A stretch of 6,792 nt of DNA from an uncultured Collinsella sp. (GTDB lineage: Bacteria; Actinomycetota; Coriobacteriia; Coriobacteriales; Coriobacteriaceae), in NCBI GenBank assembly GCA_938036665.1, contig CALHWR010000157.1, forward strand, positions 1 to 6,792, read 5' to 3'. Positions 6,365 to 6,792 of the stretch are shown here, piece by piece (the stretch's first letter is position 1; each line of letters opens with the position of its first letter). The notes under the pieces are model-generated. The model was not told the origin of the DNA, ran no database searches, and saw nothing but the letters and a program-made list of their open reading frames with translations. The position numbers and the translations under genes are program-made.

Positions 6365-6394
6365 TTCAAAAGAGGTGGGACATTTGTCCCACCT
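6365..6394 (-). terminator. Rho-independent terminator of the L-serine dehydratase gene
   Basis: GGTGGGACA (6374-6382) and TGTCCCACC (6385-6393) form a perfect 9-bp stem, ten counting A6373-T6394, around a TT centre. Read on the minus strand the stem is followed by CTTTTGAAT. The hairpin begins 18 bases after the sdaA stop codon at 6413-6415 and lies before the next gene's promoter, as expected for an intrinsic terminator. Confidence 0.82.
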
Positions 6395-6412
6395 TCGAGT
6401 CGTTCTTTGTCG

Positions 6413-6792
6413 CTATCCGCACACACCGCATTTTGCACAGGCCGAAAGTGCGGCCGGAGCCTGCGCGATGCCACCCTTTGCCGTCTCGCGCAGCGTGGCC
6501 GGCAACGCGTGGCCCACGGAGAGCATGACGTGCGCCATCTGGTCAAACGGCACCAGGCTCTTGATACCGGCGAGGGCGAGTTGTGCCGAGCTGAAGGCCG
6601 CTGCCACGCCGATGGCATTGCGGTTTTGGCAGGGCACCTCCACAAGGCCTCCTACGGGATCGCATACGAGTCCCAATAGGTTACTCAGCGCGATGGAACT
6701 GGCGTCGAGCGCCTGCTCGGGCGTGCCTCCGAGCATCTGCACCAGCGCGGCGGCAGCCATGGCGGCGGCGCTTCCCACCTCCGCCTGGCAGC
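6413..6792 (-). CDS. sdaA: L-serine ammonia-lyase (L-serine dehydratase), Fe-S dependent, C-terminal part
   Basis: This cytoplasmic enzyme deaminates L-serine to pyruvate and ammonia with an oxygen-sensitive [4Fe-4S] cluster. Only the last ~125 residues lie in the window; the reading frame is open at the right edge and begins beyond it. The visible text starts CQAEVGSAAAMAAAA, followed by VCDPVGGLVEVPC. The three cysteines are spaced 42 and 11 residues apart, which agrees with my recollection of the cluster ligands in the Legionella enzyme (Cys343, 385, 396). Further hallmarks are RNAIGVAAA, ALAGI and LPATLRETAKGG. The end, ACAKCGVCG, carries three cysteines. In type 2 enzymes a C-terminal cysteine reaches back to the cluster, so this tail may supply the fourth ligand. 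Whether the protein is one chain or split alpha/beta cannot be told. A terminator follows directly. Confidence 0.95.
   Translation of the reverse strand, partial: CQAEVGSAAAMAAAALVQMLGGTPEQALDASSIALSNLLGLVCDPVGGLVEVPCQNRNAIGVAAAFSSAQLALAGIKSLVPFDQMAHVMLSVGHALPATLRETAKGGIAQAPAALSACAKCGVCG

Overview
The window reads as chromosomal DNA of a moderately GC-rich anaerobic actinobacterium, most likely a Coriobacteriia member such as Collinsella. This placement is an inference. It rests on the gene mix (oxygen-sensitive Fe-S L-serine dehydratase, corrin synthesis, peptidoglycan-binding L,D-transpeptidase, MacAB/YknXYZ-type exporter) and on codon style, not on a marker gene.

Layout: (1) 4-777 (+), precorrin-6A reductase of the corrin ring pathway, visibly richer in GC than the rest and possibly starting left of the window. 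(2) 778-1009, a non-coding junction between two converging genes. It holds a decayed scrap resembling an IS21-type transposase (IstA), a 13-bp perfect inverted repeat with a 43-bp centre, and a perfect 21-bp tandem duplication that copies the stop codon of the next gene. (3) 1010-4415 (-), a tightly coupled three-gene operon read right to left: HlyD/MacA-type adaptor, ABC ATPase, MacB/FtsX-type permease, with overlaps of 1 and 4 bases. (4) 4416-4547 (-), a nested inverted-repeat structure between the L,D-transpeptidase stop and the adaptor ribosome binding site. (5) 4548-6263 (-), a membrane-anchored L,D-transpeptidase with peptidoglycan-binding domains and a YkuD catalytic domain. (6) 6264-6412 (-), its probable promoter with a -10 box framed by an inverted repeat, and a strong terminator for the gene upstream. 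(7) 6413-6792 (-), the C-terminal part of an L-serine dehydratase cut by the window edge.

How it fits together: four of the five genes lie on the minus strand in the order sdaA, L,D-transpeptidase, adaptor, ATPase, permease. The sdaA terminator and the box before the transpeptidase make that gene its own transcription unit. The exporter may have its own promoter or depend partly on read-through past the 4450-4479 hairpin. The transpeptidase and exporter both act at the cell envelope, but nothing in the sequence shows a direct link. The corrin gene belongs to a different unit extending to the left.

I found no CRISPR array, tRNA, rRNA, intact mobile element or evident new defence system. The least ordinary stretch is the scar-like junction at 778-1020.
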